Positions 35,413-46,857 of a stretch of DNA of 64,000 nt are shown piece by piece (positions within the stretch are counted from its first letter, which is position 1; each line of letters begins with the position of its first letter). The translations under genes and the position numbers were made by a program. A model generated the notes under the pieces. The model ran no database searches. It was given only the letters and a program-made list of their open reading frames with translations, and had not been told where the DNA came from. Source of the stretch: Albugo candida (taxonomy: Eukaryota; Oomycota; Peronosporomycetes; Albuginales); NCBI GenBank assembly GCA_040437565.1, contig JBDOQK010000028.1, forward strand, positions 337,795 through 401,794. The letters run 5' to 3'.

Positions 35413-36235
35413 TCAGGATCGCATCTGTGTAAAACTAGTCGACCCATTAAATGCCGAACTGGACGACTGACCAAAAGGTGAAGCTGCAGAAGCACCAAAC
35501 CCGTTGCCAAAGCCTGTACCTGCCCCTTGCGAGGATGCAATGCTGCCAAAGCCAGTGCCAACAGAGCGAAAGGAGCCGAAGCCGGAACCAGTTGTCGTAG
35601 ATGGCTTGGTAGTACTCGAAGCAAAACCGCCAAATCCACTCCCGCTTCGTTGCTGAAGAGTGTTCGTCCCTCCGAACACTGCCGTCGTTCCACCAAAGGA
35701 AGCAGCCGAGTTTCCTAATGTGGAGGAGGCTCCAAATACTGGCACTGCTGTATTTCTCGATGTCGATTCTGAGCCGAACACTGATCCCGACTGTGGGGTG
35801 AGTTGAGTCAAAGATTGCTTACCATACTTCTTTTCGAGTAAACCGAATAGCTCCGTCTCACGCCCACTATATTTGGCTAAAGTCGTGTCGACGTCCTTTA
35901 GTTTTCCGGGATTATACTTTTGATAGAACTGAACAAGTCTTTCGCGATGACTGCTAGTCGTTCCTCCAAATGGTTTACTTATGGCCATTGGCTGAGAGGG
36001 TTTACTGAAGGTAGATCCAGGTTCCGATGTCCCAAAATTCGCCATGCTGCTAGTGTTTGGTCTTGTATTTGACGAGTTTCCGAATGACGTCAGAAAAGCA
36101 GTGCCGGGAGCACCAGCTGTACTGGAATTCGTTGATGGTGATGCTTGTATCGGGAAAAAAGTGCTTGTGTTGCCAAATGGGCTCGAATTTGTCGAGTGCC
36201 GCAAAGGGGCTACCGTATTCGGCACGGATTCCACT
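35413..36235 (-). other. FG-repeat tail of the nucleoporin
   Basis: The last 270 or so residues hold about 17 Phe-Gly dipeptides in a Ser, Thr, Gly and Asn-rich, largely uncharged background (for example SFGGTTAVFGGTN, GFGNGFGASAASPFGQ). This is the unfolded, transport-receptor-binding phase of FG nucleoporins. One GRE helical repeat is embedded near 35815-35945. Confidence 0.85.
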
Positions 36236-39200
36236 TGAACTTTATACTTATTACTAAGGCTTCTGAACAATTCATCTTCTCTTCCTTTGTACTTGTTCAG
36301 TGTCTTGTCAACATCAGCCAACTTTGACGGATTGTGTTTTTCATAAAACTTGACTAACCGTGCTCGTACTTGTGGATCGATTCTTGTTGTAAACGCTTCA
36401 GTTTGTGCGTTGGGCTTAGCTATAGAGCTTGGTATCTCTTTAGCAACGACATGTACTGGATTGTTTGCTCCTGTCGTGGTCGTTGTCTTGCTCATGGCAT
36501 TGACTTGCCATGCAGAGACGTCACCACTTGATGTAGGTACTTTGTTTGGGATCACACCGCTTTCGATAAACTCCTTGACCAACGTCTTCACATTCTGTCG
36601 AGTTGCAAGTCCGTAGGTCACGAACAAACTCTCCAAAAGCTCACTTTCGCGACCTCGATACTCACTCAGCTGTCTCGCAACATTTGCTACTTTTTCGCCA
36701 TCGATTTTAGTGTAAAACGCTTCCAGTCGTTGACCAAAACCGATCGATGGCGCAACGGTAATTCTGTTCACACCTCCGACAATCGGTGCTAGTCGTATTG
36801 AGTCATTTGAATTATTTTTGCTCTTTGCGGAAACATCAGATGAGGTACAGGAGTCGCCTTTCCTGATATTTCGATGCATTGTTGATTCCAAGGGTGATGA
36901 TTGATCATCTGAGTGAATACTTTTTGTGTGCGTATTGTGAGCTTGTTGCGTACCAGCAACACTGACGGATTTCTTAGCATTTTCTGGGTTAATTTTACCA
37001 AATTCGATTTGTCTTGGAGTCGGGACTGGAGATGGGATCGTGATTCGTGCACTTGACATAAGCTTACTGACAATTTGATCGGGATCTTTCCGGATTATTG
37101 CAGAAGAGATACTCTTCTTTCGCATAACGACAGTAGGGCCCAACATCCGACAATTTATGCCACCGTTGCACAGCTTTGCAAATCGCTCATGCATTGCTGC
37201 AGTAGAACGCTCTGCCTCAGCTAGCCGTCTCACCATCTCTTTCGTACTTTCTGCTTTATCGCTAAAGACATTCCCAATCGGAAGTGTGATTTCGGGAATG
37301 TGTTGGTCTTGAACATGCAATGCTTCTATCGCGAGTGATAAGTCGCACACTTTGTTGTACTCTGTCTTTGACTTCTCGTAAGTCTGTTTCAACACGCGAA
37401 ACAAGTTCTCCGCACGAAACGACGAAATAATCTGGTCATTGTTAGTTGCTTCCTCTAACAAAGTGAGATGCTGCTCCAAGTCATGACAGCATCTATTGAT
37501 TTCAGCAATTCTTGCTTTCAGTTTCCTTCGCATCTCTGAAGATTCCATATCTAACGGCTGCTCATTCATCAATTGCTTCCATTGGACATTCTGCAGACCC
37601 TGGAATAGCTCATAGCCAAACGCGATTTGTTCATGAACTTCACTATCGCTCCCAATCACATAGAGAGTGTCATTTTCAATTTTTTGACGATTTTCATCGA
37701 GCGTACTGACGTCACGACACAAAGTAATTATATTCTGCTTCAATTGCCTCACTTCAATAAGAGGCTTTGCCTGAGCAGCGGAATTTTGCCTTGCTACATG
37801 CTCAGCGTTCTTCGTGGACCGCTGGACAGATGTCTCAAAGTTGTTGACAAGCTGTGCCATGTACTGCATTATATCGGATTCTGTCTCACTCGGAGCTCCA
37901 GAATGCGCCCATTTCACATTGCTGATCTTCATATCCTGTGCTGTTGACTTTGAAATGACGATAAATGGAGATGGATCCTGGGAGGAATCTTGTGAAATTG
38001 CGGAATTTGAATGTTGCGCGGCATATGCATCATTCTTCACCTTATAAGGCACTTGAGTCTTTGCTGAAGCATTGGGCGGATACATCAGCGTCAGAGCTTT
38101 AGGCTGTAAAGGTTTCGGCTTGACTGAGGTATCTGGTGGATAAGCGGATACAGCGAGCGCAGGAATGGTTGTAGTCCTAGATGAAGCAGACTTCGAAGCT
38201 TGTAATAATGGAGGCTTGGCTTTCGTCGAGGTATCTGGTGGATAAGCGGATGCAGCGAGCGCAGGAATGGTTGTAGTCTTGAATGAAGCAGACTTCGAAG
38301 CTAGTAATAATGGAGGCTTGGCTTTCGTCGAGGTATCTGGTGGATAAGCGGATGCAGCGAGCGCAGGAATGGTTGTAGTCTTGAATGAAGCAGACTTCGA
38401 AGCTAGTAATAATGGAGGCTTGGCTTTCGTCGAGGTATCTGGTGGATAAGCGGATGCAGCGAGCGCAGGAATGGTTGTAGTCTTGAATGAAGCAGACTTC
38501 GAAGCTAGTAATAATGGAGGCTTGGCTTTCGTCGAGGTATCTGGTGGATAAGCGGATGCAGCGAGCGCAGGAATGGTTGTAGTCTTGAATGAAGCAGACT
38601 TCGAAGCTAGTAATAATGGAGGCTTGGCTTTCGTCGAGGTATCTGGTGGATAAGCGGATGCAGCGAGCGCAGGAATGGTTGTAGTCTTGAATGAAGCAGA
38701 CTTCGAAGCTAGTAATAATGGAGGCTTGGCTTTCGTCGAGGTATCTGGTGGATAAGCGGATGCAGCGAGCGCAGGAATGGTTGTAGTCTTGAATGAAGCA
38801 GACTTCGAAGCTAGTAATAATGGAGGCTTGGCTTTCGTCGAGGTATCTGGTGGATAAGCGGATGCAGCGAGCGCAGGAATGGTTGTAGTCTTGAATGAAG
38901 CAGACTTCGAAGCTAGTAATAATGGAGGCTTGGCTTTCGTCGAGGTATCTGGTGGATANNNNNNNNNNNNNNNNNNNNNNNNNNNNNNNNNNNNNNNNNN
39001 NNNNNNNNNNNNNNNNNNNNNNNNNNNNNNNNNNNNNNNNNNNNNNNNNNNNNNNNNNGTAATAATGGAGGCTTGGCTTTCGTCGAGGTATCTGGTGGAT
39101 AAGCGGATGCAGCGAGCGCAGGAATGGTTGTAGTCTTGAATGAAGCAGACTTCGAAGCTAGTAATAATGGAGGCTTGGCTTTCGTCGAGGTATCTGGTGG

Positions 39201-42200
39201 ATAAGCGGATGCAGCGAGCGCAGGAATGGTTGTAGTCTTGAATGAAGCAGACTTCGAAGCTAGTAATAATGGAGGCTTGGCTTTCGTCGAGGTATCTGGT
39301 GGATAAGCGGATGCAGCGAGCGCAGGAATGGTTGTAGTCTTGAATGAAGCAGACTTCGAAGCTAGTAATAATGGAGGCTTGGCTTTCGTCGAGGTATCTG
39401 GTGGATAAGCGGATGCAGCGAGCGCAGGAATGGTTGTAGTCTTGAATGAAGCAGACTTCGAAGCTAGTAATAATGGAGGCTTGGCTTTCGTCGAGGTATC
39501 TGGTGGATAAGCGGATGCAGCGAGCGCAGGAATGGTTGTAGTCTTGAATGAAGCAGACTTCGAAGCTAGTAATAATGGAGGCTTGGCTTTCGTCGAGGTA
39601 TCTGGTGGATAAGCGGATGCAGCGAGCGCAGGAATGGTTGTAGTCTTGAATGAAGCAGACTTCGAAGCTAGTAATAATGGAGGCTTGGCTTTCGTCGAGG
39701 TATCTGGTGGATAAGCGGATGCAGCGAGCGCAGGAATGGTTGTAGTCTTGAATGAAGCAGACTTCGAAGCTAGTAATAATGGAGGCTTGGCTTTCGTCGA
39801 GGTATCTGGTGGATAGGCGGAGGAAGAGGTTGTTGGTAAATGGGAAGTCGGCATATTTGCTTGCGACGCTGGAGATGTATCCAAATGGTTTGTCGAGGTC
39901 GACGACTTTGACGATACGAATTCTCCTTTTATCGACACTTTCAACGCGCAGTTAGAGGCTGTCCCTAAGTTGGAAGTCGACAGCAGAGACGGTTGAGCCT
40001 TTGAAGAGGTATCTGGAGGATACATGGTGGGCGACACTTTCACCTGTGAAGAATCAACGTTGATGGAGGCACAAGAGGGGGCAAGGATGAAGTTTTTCGA
40101 TAGGTTGTCAGCCGGGAGCCGAGGCACTTGAGCCTTAGCTGAGGTGTCTGGAGGGTACATTGCTGCCGATAATTTCGGCTTTGGAGCCTCTTCCTCTGTC
40201 GAGGTACTCGGTGCATGTGTAACGATAGGAACTGCCGTGTCACATGATGCAAGTTCCTCATTGATGGAAAAGCACACTGAAGAGAGATACTTTTCATGCG
40301 GTGAGGTTACTTTGCCACATGGTCGAAGGCTCGCGACCGGGCTAGTCCCTGCTATTGGAGTGCTTACATCAGTAATTGTGCAAAATCCCGGTGACTTTTG
40401 ACAGTCGTCGTCCTCACTATCTTCATCTTCGCTATCTTCTGCAAAGAGCCAGTTGGTATACCAGTTCACAAAGATGTCTTCCGGTAGTATACCATCCACG
40501 AGCAAGGGTTTTAACAATGGAAGATGAACTTCTTCACAATATGTAGATCCAAGCGCTTTGAAAAGTTGACTGAAGTCTTCTGAATGGATTGCGCCCAATT
40601 CCGAAACTGTAGTTTGGAAAGCGTCCCGTGCTGCCTTTCCCGCCTCAACACGTTCTGCTTCTTCATCAGCGCTTTCATCTTCTTCAGCGAATTCATTATC
40701 ACCATCTTGACCATAGGACTCCGATTGCGTGGACGGATTGTTTACCTTTGCAGAATCTTTTAGCTGTTTAGCTGCGACATTGGTACTGGGTGTTGCAGTG
40801 AGCCCACTAAAATCGAAACCAATGTTCTGATCCGCCAGTGTTGCTATCGATTTTATAGAAGTTGAAGATAATCCAAACTTATATGGAGCTGCTGAATCTT
40901 TTGTTTCAAATTTAAAACCTGAGCACGAGCTGTCTGCACGCGTCACCTGAGATTGGTTTGGATTCGGTATTGTACACGCTACGCATCGAAGTGCCTCGGA
41001 GTTGTCATTTTGTACTGAGCAGCTCGCGCATCTCCAACTTCCTTCTCTAGGCATAAATTGCGAGAGAGGATTCTTGCTTATTGGAACGTCAGTCGTATCA
41101 GAAGGTTTTATTTGTTCTTCTTGGAGTGACATTTGATTTATTGCGTGGGAGCTGTACCACGCTAAGAACTCTTTTTTCTTGATGCAACCAGATTCACGAA
41201 ATTGTTGTTGTATTGCTTCAGCCGACAACCGTGTGGTCTTGCAAGATGCATTTAGCAAATTAACAAATTCGCCAGTTCGTGCAAAGGGAATTTCTTCAGT
41301 ATCATTGACGTCAATTTCCTTGAATACTTGTAGTGCATGCGTACAGTCCTTTTCAGCGGCCTCGTCTATATCACTCGGCTGAGATTGTGCTTGACGTTTA
41401 AAAACATCAATCTTGCCAGTTCGTATCCCTTGTTGCTTTAATAACTTCTTGTCTGGTTTGATCAAAAAACCAATTTCTTCCCCAAAACTGAGATCTACTA
41501 GTGCAAAACTGACTACTAGACCTGATGTCGTGACGCTTGAAAGAATGGGGCATGGTGGATAGAGACCTCGGTCTAAGTTAACTGATTTGCTAGAATTAAG
41601 AACGAGCTGTAGCCCGACTGGTAACGACTCATCATCATTCACATCCATCGGTAAACGTGCTTGATACTTCTCTTGTGGTTTCCAAACTTCCCAATCATTT
41701 GAGTCTGGATCAGCGACAAGAAGCTCGATATCGGCGCTGAGTGAGCATCCGACGAAGAACATTCGCCTATCCGAATAATAGGTAAGATCACTTAAGCAAT
41801 GTCAGGAGAGTGATAACTTGCCATTCCTCGAGAAAACACGAGTAGTATTGATGTTTGCGACAATCCATTGCTTCTGTGAAGGCAACGACTTCGTCTAGTG
41901 CAATTATTCTTCTGTGTTCGTACAGAAACGCTTGCACTACTTCTTCTTCTTGTGTAGTATTCAAGGCTTTGTATCCCAAAAACATAAGCTCCTTTTCGGC
42001 CCAGTTGATGTGATGAACTATGTATCACATATCCCTTATAGAAATACACTTTGAAGTTTTGGCAACGTACCAATAAAATTACCAATTTCAGTGTCGAGAG
42101 ACTCGGGAGGGGCAATATGTTCTGAATTGGTGGAAATAGACGAGCGATCATATATCCATACATTTCCATCATTGCTACCAAGTGCAATTTGCTTCCCGCA

Positions 42201-42943
42201 TGGACTCCAACATGCTACAGCAGCAACACATGAGAGATTGTAGCGGCAATAATTACATTCTAGAGCCCACCAGAAGTTGCCGAGATGGAGTCAATGACAT
42301 CTTTACCACCGTCCAAACGATACAAAAAAGTTTCATTTCCGCTCGTGACTGCTAATAATTCCATCTGCTCGTCATTTTGACAGTTCCAAGGACGCCATGC
42401 CATCTCCAATAAAGTATTCCCAAAGTGTGCGAGGAAAAATGTTGCTTCTGATTTCTTCGTCTGTAAAATGGCTGTCTCGTAAAAGTAAACATTCTGATTG
42501 CAAGCAACGGCTAAGATTTGCTCATTATGCGAAAGCGATATGTAATACGGAGAAGAGGGTAGAGCAATTTCAAAACAATATGCAGATTTTGTGCGATCAT
42601 CCTCTTTCTCTGTCAGCGTAGGAAGCGCTACATGCGTGACATTCAGTCCGTGATCCAATGCTTCATCTCGCGCTTTGAGATACTTTTGACACAGATTCTC
42701 AGTGATTCTATACTCACACACCATAAAGCCTACAAATATATGGTTAGAATTTGCTCCGATCAGACGTATGGACTTGCCATTTCGAGAGCAAATGTAGCTC
42801 AATCCAGATCGATTTCCATGCTGGAAAAGCTGTACGTTTACGCAGTTGTTGAATTCTAGAACTTTCTCAACAAACTGGGAATCAAAGTCCAGACTAATGC
42901 GTCCTGTGTCCAACATCCGCACATGTTCCACATCACGGTCCAT
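35413..42943 (-). CDS. NUP214: Nup214/Nup159-type FG nucleoporin
   Basis: A cytoplasmic-side nucleoporin that in other eukaryotes recruits the mRNA export helicase DDX19/Dbp5. The best model has four exons: 42943-42307, 42259-42071, 42017-41840 and 41790-35413, with phases that agree, giving more than 2400 residues. Parts in order: a beta-propeller (42943-about 41450) with VACWSPCGKQIALGS and a last blade closely like human Nup214 (FFVGCSLSADIELL...LPVGLQLV...LYPPCPILSSVTTSGLV); an EF-hand-like module; a RanBP2 zinc finger (WRCASCSVQ...LRCVAC, about 40960-41035); a second EF-hand-like module and an acidic stretch; YPPDTS repeats including the 102-base array; a coiled coil (about 37770-37300); three helical KYxGRE repeats; and an FG-rich tail. 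ATG 42943 is the first ATG; an in-frame TTG lies just upstream. The apparent frame change at 38959-39058 is caused by the 100-N placeholder. Confidence 0.87.
35815..36740 (-). repeat. Three helical KYxGRE repeats in the nucleoporin
   Basis: Three segments of about 40 residues near 36740-36605, 36365-36230 and 35945-35815 share the pattern FYxKxNPxKLxDVDxTLxKYxGREdELFxxLxxKYG. The first copy is the most diverged (FYTKIDGEKVANVARQLSEYRGRE). They lie between the coiled coil and the FG tail, with the third inside it. I have seen similar helical motifs in other protist proteins, but not as a usual part of animal Nup214. Role unknown. Confidence 0.75.
38135..39807 (-). repeat. 102-base coding tandem array in the nucleoporin
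   Basis: Unit starts fall every 102 bases from 38135 to 38951 (eight full units) and from 39094 to 39808 (seven full units), with at least one more split by the gap 38959-39058. Each unit encodes 34 residues of the type AYPPDTSTKAKPPLL...ALAAS. All but the unit at 38135 look identical at the DNA level, and that one has a handful of changes. The bases present next to the gap leave 59 missing for a single unit, so the true gap is 59 + 102n. Such a length restores the reading frame. The real copy number is unknown. Confidence 0.93.
41791..41839 (-). other. Predicted intron 3 of the nucleoporin, 49 bases
   Basis: Minus-strand GTGTTT...CTTAAG with a CTGAC branch-like site 14 or so bases before the acceptor. 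Removing it joins HQYY to SDLTYYSDRRMFFVG in frame. Confidence 0.65.
42018..42070 (-). other. Predicted intron 2 of the nucleoporin, 53 bases
   Basis: Minus-strand GTACGT...ACATAG. Removing it joins EIGNFI to VHHINWAEKELMFLGY in frame. A competing donor GTAATT 12 bases upstream would also keep frame. Confidence 0.6.
42260..42306 (-). other. Predicted intron 1 of the nucleoporin, 47 bases
   Basis: Minus-strand GTAAAG...CTCTAG. Removing it joins YRLDG to ECNYCRYNLSCVAAVACWSPCGK, a typical propeller blade, and removes a stop. An alternative GTGGGC...CTGTAG intron (42215-42270) is also in phase but loses part of the blade. Confidence 0.6.
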
Positions 42944-42975
42944 TCTTGATCTGCGTTTTTCCAAAAATACCGACT

Positions 42976-43140
42976 AAACCGGTTTGTTGTGAACGTGTGA
43001 GATTACAGNNNNNNNNNNNNNNNNNNNNNNNNNNNNNNNNNNNNNNNNNNNNNNNNNNNNNNNNNNNNNNNNNNNNNNNNNNNNNNNNNNNNNNNNNNNN
43101 NNNNNNNNAACCAGTTTGTTGTGGACCTGTGAGATTACAG
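42976..43140. repeat. Short duplicated flanks around assembly gap 43009-43108
   Basis: About 30 bases (AACCGGTTTGTTGTGAACGT...) before the 100-N gap recur after it with three differences. The gap lies about 65 bases upstream of the nucleoporin start codon, so its promoter region is incomplete. Confidence 0.75.
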
Positions 43141-45379
43141 TACTAGCCAATCATCGCTTATGAGTTTCCTCTAACAGGATGATTCACTTAACATATACCG
43201 TATGCAACTCGATCCTTTTTGATTGGCCAAACTACTATGAAATACCTCTACAAATTGATTATCATAGCCTCCAGTATATTTGTGTACAAAGCAAAAGCAG
43301 CACATGACAATATCACTTTATACCGGACGCAGGATTTTTGAAGAATGCTATAATGCATCAAGTAGCGTCAAAAGCAATTTTGAATATACATGGCTTTAAA
43401 AAGGGCTTTGCAATTTTTGAAATAATTGCAGAATATGGGGAGAAGCTTTCTTTGAAAATGGCAGGAGCTTAACAAAATTAATATTTTTACGAAGGTCGAT
43501 CCGCTATCACTCATCTTTTTGTTCAAAAAATCCAGTGCAAATCCTAGCAATATTGAAAAGAGGGATACTGGCTGCTATAGCGACAGCGAAACAAGGGCTG
43601 ATAATGAAGTTGAGTTAAAGCGCATCCAAAAGCCTGTACGATACATTGGCAATACAGAAAGAAGCCAAGGACAGCAGATTGACCTTACTTCTTCATTCTT
43701 CAAAAACACACGATTATCGGAAAACTGGTAAAATTTTTCGACATGATGCGCCAATCTTCACTGCGAGCGTGACGTCTCAGAAAATGAAAATCATCAGTGC
43801 TGCGGTAACAGCACTGAATTGCTGAATCCGAACGAGAAGTACAATGCAAGTACAGAAACTGATCAGTAATACAATGGAATCAGCCAATGCTTAAATACCT
43901 CCCTAAGAATGATAGCGACAAGCAAACTCACATTGAGATTCACGCGCTGACACAGTACGATTTTTTAGGTTTTGCGCAATATCGAATGTCGTCTAGGTGG
44001 CATTATGAGTGATCTCAGGTGATCAAAGACCGGCGCGGCCGATTCTTGCTAAGAGTCGAATGATACTGCCGGACTAGTAAGAAGAGCAACACCGTATTAC
44101 AACGGTAATGAAAGAGACAAAAGTAATCAACCACATGCGGAGTCGCTCCTCTCCCGGGTTTGAATGATAAGGTAGCTGCATCGAAGCATCAAGTCGATGC
44201 CGCTTGCCAGTGTATTATGATCGCGTTTGATTCGGCTGACAGAGGCATCTTGCCGCGACCACAACGTTCGTCGGCGATCATCTTCCTTAACAAAAAAATA
44301 AAAGAATTGATCTGGCTATTTAGAGCGCCATAATTCTTTATGTCAATCTGCGCGTACATTCAGATTTCGAGCGCATCGATTGCAGTGCTTTTGTAACAAA
44401 AGTGGCCTACCAAGAGAAGAAACGTTTGTGCGAGAACTTTCGATGGATTTTCTTACTCAGGACCTGTCAAACATACAAGACTTGATGTCGATCCTGGAGA
44501 TAAAACATACGCGACTCTCTCGGATTTCAAGAAACAAGCTGGTAAAGGAGACAATTGGCATCTATACTTCGCATCGTAAAACGAAAGTACATCGTAGAAT
44601 TTTTTTTTTAGCCACTAGGCTGGCCTTCGACACCGTGAACAAAAAAAATAGCGATGATTCAGGAAGATAGAACTCAGTACAGTACACCGCACCGTGTGGT
44701 TGACAAAAACATCTTTTCTCTAAGATTTGAGTAAGCCCTCAAGCTGAGATGAAGGACATGGGATTTGAAATGATGGCATGGCTGCTACAAATGTACTTTA
44801 TTTAGGGGCGATTCGACACTGCTCCCGAAGTACCGAGTAAATTCCAACGCAACTCGAACATATCAAGTGCACTGGGATGGATCTAGTACGAAGCTTGGGA
44901 ATTAAGCAAATTAACCATACTCTCTTTCAGTCAGACCATGTCGTGTACTCGCATTACCAATTCGACGTTACTGAGTCCCTAAGGCTTGATCATGTATCGG
45001 AATATTCCATTTAGCGAGAAAGCGACTAGTTTTGATCACTTCCCAGTGTTACAAAACAATAATGCCCCTCTTATGTTTCGATTAATTCCGGTGGAGCAGT
45101 ACGATCTTGCTAGAATGTCTGACACAAGTCTTGCATTGGACGTCATAATTCAAGAAATACTGTCATTCAAGAAATACCGCCTCCGGAACCAGATAAACAA
45201 CGGAACTTTGAACACATATTCGAAAAAGCGCATCTACTGGCATTCAGTTGGAATACAAATTATCGCTAAACTCTCCATAGAGATGTCAAATCCACTTCAA
45301 TAGGTCCGATGCATACCTATTATGGTCAACCTTCTTGGAATGAAAGACATAGAGACCTAGAGACGTCACTTATGTTTAC
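43141..45379. other. Decayed plus-strand coding texture, no recognised gene
   Basis: Plus-strand ORFs at 43519-43731 (70 codons), 44380-44670 (96) and 44986-45303 (105) are Lys, Arg, Ser and Asn-rich and protein-like. Only the second opens on ATG; the other two open on TTG and GTG. No domain or motif is recognised. They could be pieces of one or more decayed host genes. Confidence 0.3.
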
Positions 45380-45570
45380 CCACATATCACCATTACATTC
45401 ATAATTTAAGGAGCTGCTATCCGGACCCCCCCTCTCCTCACATATGTTCCAGTCCACTGCTATATGTACACCCCCCGTTAATAGCCAATTAAAAGTCTGG
45501 AATACTTCCTCGCGTCGCAAAACTGTCCGGACGTGTAAATACTTGCTCACCTCTGTTCAAGTAGCAAGCT
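45380..45570 (+). repeat. Solo LTR-like repeat, plus strand
   Basis: Contains AATTTAAGGAGCTGCTATCCG (about 45408-45425) and then CCACTGCTATATGTACACCCCC, an AATTAAAAGTCTGG tract and TTCCTCGCGTCGC. The second half matches the minus strand at about 52100-52240 and the first part matches the minus strand at 53140-53170, so it belongs to one LTR family. No coding region is attached. Boundaries are approximate. Confidence 0.6.
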
Positions 45571-46624
45571 CGAGACCATGAACGAATAACAACAAAAAAG
45601 CAGCATTTTGAAAGAAAACACTAGTCGTTTCGGTGAAGTCATAATCTTTCTCTTCCTATCTTTTCTGTACTAATTCAGCTTTTTTGCTGAATCTGAAGCG
45701 TTTGATGTCGCAAAAATGATCTTTTGTCTTATTTCAGAAGCGATCAATTTCCTCCAGCTAAAAGAGCAGTGGTGTAGCATCCATATAATCGTGAGCACAC
45801 ATAAGCTCAATGAAAATGTGACTAATCATAACAGAGGTGGCTTCATAAACAAAAAAGCCTATGTCACAGCAAGCCAAGTCGTCTAATGCAGTAGCGAACA
45901 TCATTCATTCATTTAAGCGGCAATATTACAAATACAAGAACGGACGCATCAAAAGTAGCTTGAATATTTTTTCAAAAAATGTTTCTTTTAGCGAAAAGTC
46001 GAAGAATCTGTCTGAACGACTCGACTGGTATACAATCAAAAGAATTAAATCAACCTGTATAGCACAGGAGCATGTACCAAATCCAGCAACTAGGAGAGAT
46101 GTACCACGTCAAAGTATTGTTTCAATCAAAAAGCCTTCAGCCTAGCCGAGAAAGAAAATTTGTCTCAGACTCCTCGAAGCAGACATACTGATCAATCACT
46201 TCAGATTGTGGCTGTATAAGAACATGATCTTGGTTAAGATGCCATCTAAAAATCGGAGACGAGTGCAAGCATGGTGTATGATGCTGTGAGGAAGCCTTCA
46301 TGATTGATAAAAACATTCAGCACTGCTGGATGGCTTGTACAGTGCCAAGAGTATGTGAAGAGCAGCACATGACGGCCTATCGAGGTGTTTCTCCTATCCT
46401 GCATTAAAGATTGCTCGAGTTATTATACACTCGAATGACAATGATTAGAAAGAGTAGGAGGTGTTGTATCCTTAAAGTGATAAGTGTCGTGTACAAGTTA
46501 CGGTCATTGTCAAAAGTGTGTGAGAAGGCGCTGTTGGAATTGGCCATCTGGGCGACTATTCGTGTAATTTGTGACAGATGGCGCCGACTGACGGATGTGT
46601 CACTTTTGCATGGATTATGAGTGC
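45571..46624. other. Unrecognised ORF, otherwise nothing
   Basis: A 94-codon plus-strand ORF at 45861-46145 (MSQQAKSSNAVANIIHSFKR) is basic and protein-like but carries no motif I know. The remainder shows no gene. Confidence 0.3.
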
Positions 46625-46629
46625 GGCTG
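46625..46629. other. Target-site duplication, left copy (GGCTG)
   Basis: GGCTG directly precedes the left LTR and recurs at 51911-51915 directly after the right LTR. Confidence 0.85.
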
Positions 46630-46857
46630 TGTAACGCCGGAAGGAGGAAGCAGAGGAAGATAATTGTTGGCGGAGCTGTATTTTATACCTGGTTCATGAG
46701 AGTGAAGTGTAGAAGCGATCAATAACTAGTAGTGCATACGAGTTGAACAAACTAGATCAGTATTGAATTAAGGAATCCTGGTTCACCTATCTGATTGGCT
46801 AATCCAGTTCTCCAACTATGTAGAGCTATGCATGCATGTACAACGGAGGTTGTTACA
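46630..46857 (-). repeat. Left LTR of the Ty3/gypsy element
   Basis: 228 bases, TGTAACGCCGG...GGTTGTTACA, starting TG and ending CA. It matches the right LTR at 51740-51910 with about nine in ten bases equal over the last 90. Because the element reads right to left, this is its 3' LTR, and the purine tract CCGGGGGGA lies against its inner edge. Confidence 0.9.

Noticed and set aside
35413-38085. The C-terminal nucleoporin ORF as a separate gene starting at 38085
   Set aside because: The frame remains open upstream through the 102-base repeats with the same YPPDTS motif, so it is the same gene.
38959-39058. Apparent frameshift in the nucleoporin repeat array
   Set aside because: The break is produced by the 100-N placeholder. 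The unit phase on both sides requires a true gap of 59 + 102n bases, which keeps the reading frame.
38135-39807. CRISPR-like array
   Set aside because: Units are contiguous 102-base coding repeats without unique spacers, in a eukaryotic gene.
35527-42859. Plus-strand ORFs across the nucleoporin and similar antisense ORFs across the importin
   Set aside because: They are short and lie in frames opposite long conserved coding sequence, so they are shadows.
42944-42964. Upstream TTG-initiated extension of the nucleoporin
   Set aside because: It needs a non-ATG start. ATG 42943 is the first ATG and leaves a complete propeller.
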